A DNA stretch of 64,000 nt from Citrobacter sp. 18056. GTDB lineage: Bacteria > Pseudomonadota > Gammaproteobacteria > Enterobacterales > Enterobacteriaceae. Location: contig CACSJR010000005.1 in assembly GCA_902706235.1 (NCBI GenBank), forward strand, positions 62,001-126,000. The letters are read 5' to 3'. Each line of letters opens with the position of its first letter. Position 1 is the first letter of the stretch. Positions 48,297 through 55,462 of the stretch are shown here, piece after piece. Made by a program: the position numbers and the translations under genes. The notes under the pieces are model-generated. The model made no database searches, was not told where the DNA came from, and worked only from the letters and a program-made list of their open reading frames with translations.

Positions 48297-48845
48297 TCAG
48301 CAGCCCTGACGAGCATTCCATTCGTCACGGGTGATCTCCCACAGCTCAGAATCCAGAGTACCACTGACATACTCTTTTTTTTCTGTCCTGACGAGCCGCA
48401 TGCCGCTATCGACTGAAATACGCCTGGAACTGCTATTGAGGGAGGCTTTCGGCGCACGCAACAGGGGCTTATTCAGCGTATTAAACCAATAATTAGTCGC
48501 CACAATACTGGCCTCACGCATGTAACCCAGCCCCTGATATTCAGGTGCTAGCCAGAATCCACGGTTATTATCCTCAACGTCATAAAGACAGATCAGGCCC
48601 ATAAGGTCGTCAGGCGACTCACGGCGTCTGATAGTCCAAAACCAGGCAATCCCTTTTGCCATATCCGGCAGGGCTACGTTATTGACGTAATTCTCAGCAC
48701 CGTTATCAGGATAGGGCCAGGGTACTGAGGCGACCATATAGCGAACTATCTCCCAGCGCGGGTAGAGCTTCTGAATCTGAATAGCATCTTCTGAGATCAG
48801 CGGTTTAAGTAACAGGCGTTCTGTGATGAGCGTGGTCATTGTCAT
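48297..48845 (-). CDS. GNAT acetyltransferase, RimJ/RimL type
   Basis: This 182-residue protein starts MTMTTLITERLLLKPLISED after AGGA and has the RimL-like GNAT pattern: an N-terminal TERLLL strand, the acetyl-CoA strand RGFWLAPEYQGLGYMREA (about residues 95-112), and ATNYWFNTLNK in the next helix. Such enzymes acetylate protein N-termini, amino acids or antibiotics; the substrate cannot be read from the sequence. It is cargo of the small islet bounded by the 92-bp repeats. Confidence 0.82.
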   Translation of the reverse strand: MTMTTLITERLLLKPLISEDAIQIQKLYPRWEIVRYMVASVPWPYPDNGAENYVNNVALPDMAKGIAWFWTIRRRESPDDLMGLICLYDVEDNNRGFWLAPEYQGLGYMREASIVATNYWFNTLNKPLLRAPKASLNSSSRRISVDSGMRLVRTEKKEYVSGTLDSELWEITRDEWNARQGC

Positions 48846-49106
48846 CTATCAATTTCCTTATGCTTATTCCAGTGTTTTCAGACAGTGATTAAGATCTCTC
48901 TTTTGGTAAAACTGGTTTCTTAATTTTGTTTTTAAACTATTTTTTTTGGGTTACACCAGAATACGCATTAATTATAGAGTTCAATAGGTTATCACCAAGA
49001 TCTCACAATAGTTAACGTAGTAAGGGATTAGCAACGTCCACCTTTGACACGAGCTTCCTTGCAAGATCCCGTGGCCGCTCTGCGCAAGGTGCGATAGGTA
49101 TAAATG
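48846..49106. other. AT-rich gap without a gene
   Basis: Apart from A/T runs near 48920-48950 (TTTTGTTTTTAAAC and similar) that may hold the promoter of the acetyltransferase gene, I see no gene or clear repeat here. The composition is clearly lower in GC than the backbone. Confidence 0.5.
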
Positions 49107-49394
49107 TTATGGCTGTTTTTTTCGAAAAAGATAATCTGCAACTGCCGTCAGAACACCTATAAGCGGCATTACGCCAGCACCTGATAAGAAGTTACGCTGA
49201 TCTATCCGGTTTTCTCTGCGGATCTCAGCAAAGCGTTTAAGCGCGAGGGGTTTAGTGGTAGCGCTGATTTCTTCAAACTGCTTTTCATAACCCTGGTCAC
49301 ATAACAGAGCGGCTTCTTCCACATCCGATTTTTCCAGCGAAACTATTTTTTCCCCTTTTTTATAGAAACAGTAATCAGGCATCTGCTTATCCAT
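49107..49394 (-). CDS. Small hypothetical membrane-anchored protein
   Basis: This 95-residue open frame begins MDKQMPDYCFYKKGEKIV. It has a soluble N-terminal part with many charged residues, an arginine-rich segment (RFAEIRRENRID) and one hydrophobic C-terminal helix (LSGAGVMPLIGVLTAVADYLF) before KKQP. I do not recognise the family. Low GC content and position between decayed repeats suggest transferred cargo. Confidence 0.55.
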   Translation of the reverse strand: MDKQMPDYCFYKKGEKIVSLEKSDVEEAALLCDQGYEKQFEEISATTKPLALKRFAEIRRENRIDQRNFLSGAGVMPLIGVLTAVADYLFRKKQP

Positions 49395-49445
49395 TTTGAA
49401 AGAAATTGATAATCAATATAGCTGTATAGACTTAATTTTGTACAT

Positions 49446-49517
49446 GCCGATAATTCTGTCACATGGAATGAAGAGGGTTATTCGGCGTACCCCATTTGCT
49501 GCAGTCACCGTGCGTAT
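49446..49517 (-). pseudogene. Short remnant of an alkylguanine-DNA alkyltransferase gene (copy 1)
   Basis: The - strand reads VTAANGVRRITLFIPCDRIIG, the active-site strip of Ada/Ogt proteins with PCHR changed to PCDR. Upstream it runs into ygjK-tail-like DNA, downstream into AT-rich sequence. It is about 80% or more identical to the longer remnant at 53955-54137. Confidence 0.75.
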
Positions 49518-49577
49518 TTTCTCGTGAGGTGCGGCGCATTTGTCTATGTTGTATAAAGATTTTTTCCGTAAACAATC
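49518..49577 (+). pseudogene. Decayed copy of the ygjK 3' end (copy 1)
   Basis: TTTGTCTATGTTGTATAAAG and ATTTTTTCCGTAAACAATC correspond to the last 15 codons or so of ygjK ([13 protein letters not shown]) with several changes. The sequence then continues into a REP block just as ygjK itself does. Confidence 0.75.
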
Positions 49578-49579
49578 AC

Positions 49580-49662
49580 ACCTGTCGCTTGGTGGTGCTG
49601 CGTTTACCAGGCCTACGATGCACTCTGTTCCAGGCCCGGTAAGCAACGCGCCGCCGGGCGTC
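49580..49662. repeat. REP/BIME element (copy 2)
   Basis: GTCGCTTGGTGGTGCTGCG and GCAACGCGCCGCCGGGCG flank GGCCTACGATGCACTC and CCAGGCCCGG. The right part belongs to the perfect 92-bp repeat. Confidence 0.75.
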
Positions 49663-49727
49663 TCGTTTTTAGCGCACGACCTTTTCGGCTTCCCAACGTG
49701 GCGCTTTCATATCTGCCGCGAACATCC
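49636..49727. repeat. Perfect 92-bp direct repeat, copy 2
   Basis: This copy is identical to 48167-48258 and here is joined to the complete gene 49669-50109, so it is probably the original context. The 1,377 bases between the copies hold the RimL-like gene and the small hypothetical gene. Confidence 0.92.
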
Positions 49728-50109
49728 ACACCAGTTCGCACAATAATCCTCGCAACGTTTTTTCCGTTTCAGGCAGCAGCGTTTGCTGGCAAAGCACCTG
49801 GGTCAGCGTCTGGCTGTATTCACACAGTAATTCAGGGTCTGGTTCGAAAAATTGTTGTGCCGCAGGCAGCGTCTCGACGGTCAAACGGTCAATCAGGTGT
49901 GGCGGAATCGGGCCATTCAGCGTCGGGGCAAGTAATGCCAGACAGGCGCTGAGTCGGCCTAATAGCGCCATTTTATAGATGTCATCGTCGTCGCATTCAA
50001 TCAGGGTTTCCGCAAAGCGATCGCAGATATCAGCCAGAACGAGAAAATCTGTAGCGGCGCTAAAGGGAAGTGTCAGTAAATCGCAGTCGGAATTGAGGAT
50101 TGTCGCCAT
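49669..50109 (-). CDS. Hypothetical protein with a P4-phage-like leader
   Basis: This 146-residue acidic, mostly helical protein starts at 50109 (MATILNSDCDLLTLPFSAATD) after GGAGG; the frame is open to 50166. It has no signal peptide or recognised domain; the middle DRFAETLIECDDDDIYKMALLGRL is highly acidic. Its upstream DNA resembles the leader regions that precede small accessory genes of P4-like satellite prophages. Its final 18 codons are duplicated at 48200-48256. Function unknown. Confidence 0.7.
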   Translation of the reverse strand: MATILNSDCDLLTLPFSAATDFLVLADICDRFAETLIECDDDDIYKMALLGRLSACLALLAPTLNGPIPPHLIDRLTVETLPAAQQFFEPDPELLCEYSQTLTQVLCQQTLLPETEKTLRGLLCELVWMFAADMKAPRWEAEKVVR

Positions 50110-50119
50110 AAGGGCAGCC

Positions 50120-50430
50120 TCCAGTGTGTGGTATTTGAATACCGCCAACGGAGAGGTCAATCTCACGGGTGGCGGAACCGGACGGGGTTGACCTTACCGA
50201 CCACACTGACATCGGCGCGTCTTGCGACGCCCCCGCCCGGTCCGCCATTGTAGCGTAGCCGTGCGCACGACACAAAAAAGCGCGGACGCGCAATTGTGTC
50301 GCCAGTGTGCTTTCAGGAGGTCAATCCCGTCACCTGATTTTGCAGGTGCCGGAGGAGAATACGTCGATAGCCTGACGGCGACAAGGGGTATTGCTTGAAG
50401 CAACCTCTCATTATGGAGTGAAATCACTTT
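50120..50430 (-). ncRNA. Possible C4/icd-like structured leader
   Basis: Upstream of the 49669-50109 gene the - strand has several strong stems: GGTTCCGCCACCCGTGAG with CTCTCCGTTGGCGG, and GCGACACAA pairing with TTGTGTCG around GCGCGTCCGCGC, the last followed by TTTTTT like a terminator (50274-50291). Three short overlapping frames read through it, including ALFCVVRTATLQWRTGRG, a phrase I associate with Icd/Ash-type satellite-phage proteins. The layout recalls the P4 immunity region with the C4 antisense RNA; this is a resemblance from memory, not an alignment. Confidence 0.35.
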
Positions 50431-50609
50431 TGGCTAGTTACATCATTTAAATCAATGTATTGCACGTTTTCATATGTCTGATGTATTGCCTGCGACGACG
50501 GAAGGATTTCAGAAATAATTAATAGCGGGAGGAGCGTGTTTTTAAGATTTGGAGAGGCAGTTTGCATACGTGGAGAGCGTCCACTTTGAGCGAGGAGTGG
50601 ACCTGAGTC

Positions 50610-51119
50610 CTAAAAGGTCATCCACATTGCTACACGTCGCGCCGGAATAAAACCTTTAGCGATCTCTTCAGCGATTAGGCTTACCAAATGCGGTGGTCGT
50701 TCGTGGCCTTCCACAATATTAAATCCCAATGTCCCGTAAAATCTGGCATTAAAAGCGACCATCTTGTCTGTTGTCAGCGTGGCACCAGCCAGACCGCGTT
50801 GTTGCCCAGTATGGAGAATTCTCTGCATAAGCCGTCTGCCTATCCCATGGCGCTGCCATTCCGGATGCACATCAATTTCAGCAATGTGCAGCCATGTGTC
50901 TTCAACTTTTCCTGCTACAAATCCTACAGGAACTGAATCAGACGTATAGGCCGTGAGCAACAGACCGTTACGACTGAAATTGCTCAATTCCTCGAGGCTA
51001 CTTGCGCCCGCCTCGCCTGTTACTGCACCTGCATTACGCAATGTTTCAAAAGCAGCCAGTTCAATAGCGCGAAGCTTGTCAAAGTGCTCATGATGAGTGG
51101 GACTGATAGTGAAATCCAT
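50610..51119 (-). CDS. GNAT family N-acetyltransferase
   Basis: This protein of 169 residues starts at 51119 (MDFTISPTHHEHFDKL), which has GGAG ten bases upstream; in-frame starts at 51134 and 51146 are less likely. The acetyl-CoA site is IAEIDVHPEWQRHGIGRRLMQ (the QRHGIG loop is the Q/RxxGxG/A motif), preceded by PVGFVAGKVED and followed by FYGTLGFNIVEG. Substrate unknown. It lies downstream of the fluoride genes but is separated from them by a perfect hairpin. Confidence 0.88.
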   Translation of the reverse strand: MDFTISPTHHEHFDKLRAIELAAFETLRNAGAVTGEAGASSLEELSNFSRNGLLLTAYTSDSVPVGFVAGKVEDTWLHIAEIDVHPEWQRHGIGRRLMQRILHTGQQRGLAGATLTTDKMVAFNARFYGTLGFNIVEGHERPPHLVSLIAEEIAKGFIPARRVAMWMTF

Positions 51120-51320
51120 GACTTGGTTCTCCATGAATACTGTCATAATTTTTCAGGTCTTTAGTTCTTTATGAGCTGGAAACAGAAGTGAACTCTTCTC
51201 ACTGCATGAATCATAACATGATGCTTGCCTCGCCAGCGTCTGGTACAAACCTGACTTATACAATGGGTTGAAGGTCTGCTGTGAGCGAGAAAAGGACATT
51301 CATGATATTTGTCAGTGTCT

Positions 51321-51354
51321 GCAAGTAATGGGCTAACCCCAGCCCATTACTTGC
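51321..51354. terminator. Perfect 14-bp hairpin between DUF190 and GNAT genes
   Basis: GCAAGTAATGGGCT and AGCCCATTACTTGC flank the six-base loop AACCCC without mismatch. It lies 66 bases past the DUF190 stop on the same transcript and probably ends the fluoride operon, although no T run follows. The rest of the 51120-51420 gap shows no gene. Confidence 0.6.
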
Positions 51355-51420
51355 TCGCAGTTGCCTTTAAACCCATGGTGATTCAGAGCGGCCCGGGCTA
51401 TTACAACGGATGTATTTCAT

Positions 51421-51786
51421 TCATGATAATATTGCTTCCGAAGCGATGGTATGTTCCTCAGATATTGAGATGATACAGCGCAATCCTCCGAGATGTTCTT
51501 CATAATCGGCGATGAATTTTTTTAATTCCGCAACATGCCCAATCAGTTCAAGGCATTCTGGGTGAGCACCTGCCTTAATCTCCTGGTGGGAATAGCTTAT
51601 TTTCATCCCGGCAAGATAACCTGCGCTTACGTTGTGAATGATAGCCTGAGGTATGCCCTCTGCCCGGGCCTGACGGAGCAGATAATGGCTCAACGGAGGA
51701 GCCGTTAATTTTTTCACAAATCCCGATGCTTTTACCCGGGAGCCTGATGGAATATATATCCGTAGCGTCGATAGTGTATGCATCAT
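51421..51786 (-). CDS. DUF190 (PII-like) protein of the fluoride operon
   Basis: This protein of 121 residues matches the DUF190 family of PII-like folds: STLRIYIPSGSRVKASG at the N-terminus, LLRQARAEGIPQAIIHNVSAGY in the middle, and the ferredoxin-like return strands ECLELIGHVAELKKF and LRCIISISEEH. The clc stop and this start overlap (TGATG at 51784-51788), with GAGG in the clc end as ribosome site. DUF190 genes commonly accompany CrcB/Fluc fluoride channels; here one accompanies a CLC exporter under a fluoride riboswitch. I infer a trimeric regulator or accessory of the transporter. Confidence 0.75.
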   Translation of the reverse strand: MMHTLSTLRIYIPSGSRVKASGFVKKLTAPPLSHYLLRQARAEGIPQAIIHNVSAGYLAGMKISYSHQEIKAGAHPECLELIGHVAELKKFIADYEEHLGGLRCIISISEEHTIASEAILS

Positions 51787-53117
51787 CACTCACTCACCTC
51801 TACCGCGCTGGTTTCGCTGCTTTTCTGCTTCCGGGAACCAGCGTGGGTTGCCACCCAGGCCGGGACATCTGCAAGTTTAATGTTCTCCGGCACGAAGCCA
51901 TGTTTCAGGCACGCCACGCGCTGGGAACGATAAATGCCGGTATAACCCGATATCAGCCAGGCAACAGCGCAGGCCAGTGCAGCATAAATGCCCATCTCAG
52001 AGCCAAATAACTCAATCGCCATCAGTGTTGAAGCCACAGGGGTATTCGCAGCTCCAGCAAAGACGGCCACAAAGCCAATCCCGGCCAGAAAACTGACCGG
52101 TAAATGCAGCAGGGGAGCCAGGGCGTTACCCAGTGTGGCCCCAATATAGAAGAGCGGTGTGACTTCCCCACCTTTAAAACCTGCCCCCAGAGATGTGACG
52201 GTAAGTACCAGTTTGCCCAGGAAATCCCATGGCGCAAGATGCTGATGAAAGGCGTCAACGATAACGGGAATACCCAGACCGATATAGCGATCGGCACCCA
52301 GACAAAAGACCGCCACAGCCACTACCAGCCCGCCAATGAACGGTCTCAGCGGTGCATAATGGATAGTTTTCTTCATGAAACTGCCGATGGCATGTGTTGC
52401 GCTGGCAAAAGCCCTGGCTGTCAGACCAAAGAGCCCACCGGCGATAATGACAGCAATCAGTGCCCAGGCAGACATATGAGGAATAAACGAGACGGCGTAA
52501 TGGGTATGATGTACTCCCCATAATAACCCAGTTTGATCGGCCACAATGGCAGCGAAAATACACGGTATTAATGCGTTGTAATTCATCCGACCTACGGCCA
52601 GAACCTCAAGCCCAAAAATGGCGCCCGCAAGAGGGGTGCCAAATACTGATGAGAAACCGGCGCTGATACCGGCCATCAGGACAATGCGCCGGGTATCCGG
52701 CGTCAGGCCAAACAGGCGAGTAAACTGATCGGCAATAGATGCCCCCATCTGTACTGCGGTCCCTTCTCGACCGACAGAGGCACCAAAGAGGTGAGAAACA
52801 ACAGTGCCGACAAAGACCAGTGGGGCCATGCGCAAACGAATAATTTTTTGCGGATCATGAATCTCATCGAGCACGAGGTTGTTTCCGCCCTCTACAGCGC
52901 TGCCGTAGCGCAGATAAACCCATCCCACGGCAAATCCTGCAACGGGAAGCAACCAGATAAGCCAGTGGTGGCTGAGCCGGGTAGCAGTAGCCCAGTCAAG
53001 GGAAAACAGAAAGAAAGCAGAAGCTGTGCCGGTCAGCACGGCAATCAGGAAAGCAAGGCCAAGCCATTGCGCAAGAGAATTGATTGAATTATTGAGCAGG
53101 AAGTGATTTGAGCGCAT
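51786..53117 (-). CDS. CLC-type fluoride/proton antiporter (CLC-F, EriC-F)
   Basis: This 443-residue CLC transporter has about ten to twelve membrane helices. The gating glutamate is Glu118 in VGREGTAVQMG. The anion-selectivity loop, GSGIP in chloride transporters, reads EGGNNLV at 76-82; an Asn or Met at this place marks the fluoride-exporting CLC clade as I recall it. The 260-base leader contains a fluoride riboswitch, which settles the physiological ion. It should expel fluoride in exchange for protons. The start has GAGGATG upstream. It resembles plasmid- or island-borne cargo and sits in a patchwork islet. Confidence 0.9.
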   Translation of the reverse strand: MRSNHFLLNNSINSLAQWLGLAFLIAVLTGTASAFFLFSLDWATATRLSHHWLIWLLPVAGFAVGWVYLRYGSAVEGGNNLVLDEIHDPQKIIRLRMAPLVFVGTVVSHLFGASVGREGTAVQMGASIADQFTRLFGLTPDTRRIVLMAGISAGFSSVFGTPLAGAIFGLEVLAVGRMNYNALIPCIFAAIVADQTGLLWGVHHTHYAVSFIPHMSAWALIAVIIAGGLFGLTARAFASATHAIGSFMKKTIHYAPLRPFIGGLVVAVAVFCLGADRYIGLGIPVIVDAFHQHLAPWDFLGKLVLTVTSLGAGFKGGEVTPLFYIGATLGNALAPLLHLPVSFLAGIGFVAVFAGAANTPVASTLMAIELFGSEMGIYAALACAVAWLISGYTGIYRSQRVACLKHGFVPENIKLADVPAWVATHAGSRKQKSSETSAVEVSE

Positions 53118-53180
53118 TGAAGCATCCTCAGATGGTTAATCATCCCGGACACACAATGCTGCATGGCTGATAAAACGATA

Positions 53181-53262
53181 CGCCTGCCTCTTCCCGGTCC
53201 GGGAATAAAAGCAGGCATCATTAGCCACATGGCGGTTCAAGGGGGAATGCCATCCCCTGTAG
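53181..53262 (-). promoter_or_regulatory. Fluoride riboswitch (crcB motif) controlling the CLC-F gene
   Basis: Read on the - strand, GGGGATGGCATTCCCC (53257-53242) has the pattern of the known aptamer start GGCGATGGTGTTCGCC. It is followed by AACCGCCATGTGGC, a short stem, and then CTAATGATGCCTGC, equivalent to the conserved CTGATGACTCCT 3' strand. Next, GCCTGC pairs with GCAGGC around TTCCCGG/CCGGGAA (53216-53183); this alternative hairpin competes with the 3' strand of the aptamer and is the likely expression platform. The clc start is 64 bases further on. Confidence 0.9.
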
Positions 53263-53378
53263 TCTCTATCTTACTACAGGAATCGATTCAGCAAAAGGAT
53301 GTAGTAAACGATCAAGTGATTAAAAGTTGCTCATTCTATTTGCTGGCTACGCGTTAGCGATGCCACAACCAAAGAACT

Positions 53379-53780
53379 TTAGCTTTGTTTATTCTGGTAA
53401 AGATCCCACCGGTTACCATAAAGGTCTTCAAATACCACGACCATACCGTAATCCTCCTCGCGAGGCTCCTGGCAGAATGCCACACCTTTTGCTTTCATAG
53501 AATTGTAGTCCCGCCAGAAGTCATCGGTCTGAAGGAAGAGGAATACCCGACCGCCACATTGATTACCAATAAAGCCATCCTGCCTTTCGTTTGAAGCACG
53601 AGCCAGAAGAATATTGCAATCGCTTTCCGGATTAGGTGTAACCACGACCCAGCGCTTCCCCGGCTGCGGTGTATCTTCAACGAGGGTAAAGCCCAGCTTG
53701 TCCGTGTAATATTCAATTGCCCGATCATAGTCATCGACTACTATGGCCACATATCCCATGCATCGCTTCTGTGTTCTCAT
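53379..53780 (-). CDS. VOC-superfamily (glyoxalase/bleomycin-resistance-like) protein
   Basis: This 133-residue protein shows the paired beta-alpha-beta-beta-beta units of vicinal-oxygen-chelate proteins: GYVAIVVDDYDRAIEYYTDKLGF (residues 8-30) and the C-terminal GMVVVFEDLYGNRWDLYQ with the conserved metal glutamate region. The first metal histidine of glyoxalase I is replaced (YVAI), so a classical methylglyoxal activity is unlikely. It has its own transcription unit between the riboswitch leader and the alkyltransferase remnant. Function not predictable. Confidence 0.85.
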   Translation of the reverse strand: MRTQKRCMGYVAIVVDDYDRAIEYYTDKLGFTLVEDTPQPGKRWVVVTPNPESDCNILLARASNERQDGFIGNQCGGRVFLFLQTDDFWRDYNSMKAKGVAFCQEPREEDYGMVVVFEDLYGNRWDLYQNKQS

Positions 53781-53954
53781 TCTCGGCTCTGTCAGTTTCA
53801 GGCATAACTACCCAGATATTTCATCTTATTATAAACAACCGCATTCATCGTCTGTAATGACTCAAAGTACCGACGTCCGCTCCTGGCACTCAACAGACAT
53901 TCTAACGGGGCAAAATGCCTGCTTTAAGCGAAACAGCGCCATTCCTACCCGGGT

Positions 53955-54137
53955 TTATTTTAACCATCCGCTGGCATCATTTCTTTTCCGCTGTTTCCGT
54001 TCACGCTCAATAAACCATTCTTTACGCGTAATACCACCGACAAAACCGGTCATTGCCCCCTTTTTGCCGATAATTCTGTGGCATGGAATGAAGAGGGTTA
54101 TCCGGCGTACCCCATTTGCTGCAGTCACCGCGCCTAT
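53955..54137 (-). pseudogene. C-terminal fragment of an Ada/Ogt-type DNA alkyltransferase gene (copy 2)
   Basis: The - strand reads VTAANGVRRITLFIPCHRIIG followed by KKGAMTGFVGGITRKEWFIERE, the active-site and C-terminal portion of O6-alkylguanine-DNA alkyltransferases, with the catalytic Cys in PCHR kept. The N-terminal two thirds are missing: the frame runs upstream directly into reversed ygjK-tail-like DNA. About 60 codons survive, too few to fold as an enzyme. A shorter related copy lies at 49446-49517. Confidence 0.82.
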
Positions 54138-54180
54138 TTCTCGTGGATCGCGGCGTATTTTTCTATGTTGTATAACATAA
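54138..54180 (+). pseudogene. Decayed copy of the ygjK 3' end (copy 2)
   Basis: TTCTCGTGGATCGCGGCG and TTTTTCTATGTTGTATAA correspond to the end of ygjK, with the last few codons deleted. As at 49518 it joins an alkyltransferase fragment on the left and a REP block on the right. Confidence 0.72.
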
Positions 54181-54186
54181 GCAATC

Positions 54187-54268
54187 ACCCTTGCCGCACG
54201 GTGGTGCTGCGCTTCCCGGGCCTACGATGCACTCTGCTCCAGGCCCGGCTAGCAACGCCGCCGCCGGG
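54187..54268. repeat. REP/BIME element before lsrG (copy 3)
   Basis: CCGCACGGTGGTGCTGCGC and AACGCCGCCGCCGGGCATC flank CGGGCCTACGATGCACTC and CCAGGCCCGG. It is the third member of the ygjK-tail plus REP series. Confidence 0.75.
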
Positions 54269-54270
54269 CA

Positions 54271-54567
54271 TCACACCTCCGGCAGCAACCCGACAAAGCT
54301 GCGTTTTTTGCGCGGCTCCGACATCATCTCGTCAAGCTTTTCCACACACGCCAGATAGTGCGGGGTCTTCTTGTGTGCCAGCACCGCCGCGTCATCCTTA
54401 TACGCTTCGTAGATATAAAACCGCGTGGCGACGTCCGGGTCCTGTAACACATCAAAGCGCAGATTTCCCGGCTCGGTCAGCGCCCCTTCGTGGTTGGCGC
54501 GAAACACATCGAGAAACTCATCCACCCTTTCCGGTTTGATGTTGATCTCCACCAGCGTCACATTCAT
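54271..54567 (-). CDS. lsrG: Phospho-AI-2 isomerase LsrG
   Basis: LsrG isomerises phosphorylated DPD so that LsrF can cleave it. It has 98 residues and an antibiotic-biosynthesis-monooxygenase (ABM) fold: [22 protein letters not shown] at the N-terminus, [19 protein letters not shown], and [22 protein letters not shown]. The start overlaps the lsrF stop by four bases. It is the last gene of the lsrACDBFG operon. Confidence 0.95.
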   Translation of the reverse strand: MNVTLVEINIKPERVDEFLDVFRANHEGALTEPGNLRFDVLQDPDVATRFYIYEAYKDDAAVLAHKKTPHYLACVEKLDEMMSEPRKKRSFVGLLPEV

Positions 54568-55451
54568 GGCTGTTCTCCCTGTTTTTCTTCCTGCCAGAAC
54601 TGATACGCCTCACGGGCGTTCATGTTCTCATGCACCACTTTTTTCACCGCTTTGAGCATCGCCAGCGGCGCGCTGGACTGGAAGATATTGCGCCCCATAT
54701 CCACGCCGGATGCCCCCTGGTCGATTGCCCGCCAGCACATATCCAGCGCGTCATCTTCGGGCAGCTTTTTGCCGCCTGCAATCACAATCGGCACCGGGCA
54801 ACTGGCGGTGACTTTTTCAAAGCCCTCTTCCACGAAGTACGTTTTGACGAAGGTCGCACCCATTTCTGCCGCGATTCGGCTGGCAAGCGAGAAGTAACGC
54901 GCATCGCGGGTCATCTCTTTGCCGACGCCGGTGACGGCCAGTACTGGCATGCCGTAACGGTTGCCCGCGTCCACCAGCTTGATGATGTTGCTGATCGACT
55001 GATGCTCATATTCGCTGCCGATATACACCTGCGCCGCCACCGCCGCGACGTTGAGCCGCAGCGCATCTTCCATCGCTACCGCCACGCACTCGTTCGACAG
55101 TTCGCTTAAGATAGAGTTACCGCCGGACGCCCGCAGTACCACCGGTTTATTGGTCGCCGCGGGCACCTGACTACGCAAAATGCCCCGGGTGCACATCAGC
55201 ACATCGGTTTCAGCAAACAGCGGCGCAATCGACAAATCTATCCGCTCCAGTCCGGTGGTCGGCCCCTGAAAATAGCCGTGGTCAAACGCCAGCATCACCG
55301 TGCGGTTACTGTGCGGATTAAATATCCGCGCCAGACGCGACTGCATCCCCCAATCCAGCGAACCGCAGCCTTTCAGGGCATAAACCGTATTCTTCTGCGG
55401 GCGGTCGAGCCCGAAATCTTTCCCGTCTTTGATATCGTCTAAATCAGCCAT
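54564..55451 (-). CDS. lsrF: 3-hydroxy-2,4-pentadione 5-phosphate thiolase LsrF
   Basis: LsrF transfers the acetyl group of the LsrG product to CoA, ending AI-2 degradation. It has 295 residues with a DeoC/FbaB-type barrel: [29 protein letters not shown], the Schiff-base lysine region [15 protein letters not shown], and [12 protein letters not shown] followed by [14 protein letters not shown]. It lies 11 bases after lsrB. Confidence 0.96.
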   Translation of the reverse strand: MADLDDIKDGKDFGLDRPQKNTVYALKGCGSLDWGMQSRLARIFNPHSNRTVMLAFDHGYFQGPTTGLERIDLSIAPLFAETDVLMCTRGILRSQVPAATNKPVVLRASGGNSILSELSNECVAVAMEDALRLNVAAVAAQVYIGSEYEHQSISNIIKLVDAGNRYGMPVLAVTGVGKEMTRDARYFSLASRIAAEMGATFVKTYFVEEGFEKVTASCPVPIVIAGGKKLPEDDALDMCWRAIDQGASGVDMGRNIFQSSAPLAMLKAVKKVVHENMNAREAYQFWQEEKQGEQP

Positions 55452-55462
55452 TTTCCCCTCCC

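Noticed and set aside
49540-49746. 68-codon + strand open frame
   Set aside because: It consists of decayed ygjK tail, REP sequence and antisense of the 49669-50109 gene.
50194-50427. 77-codon protein gene upstream of 50109
   Set aside because: It overlaps strong RNA-like stems and other short frames; it is better treated as part of a structured leader.
51786-53117. Voltage-gated chloride channel ClcA/ClcB
   Set aside because: The chloride-selectivity loop GSGIP is absent (GGNNL instead) and a fluoride riboswitch precedes the gene.
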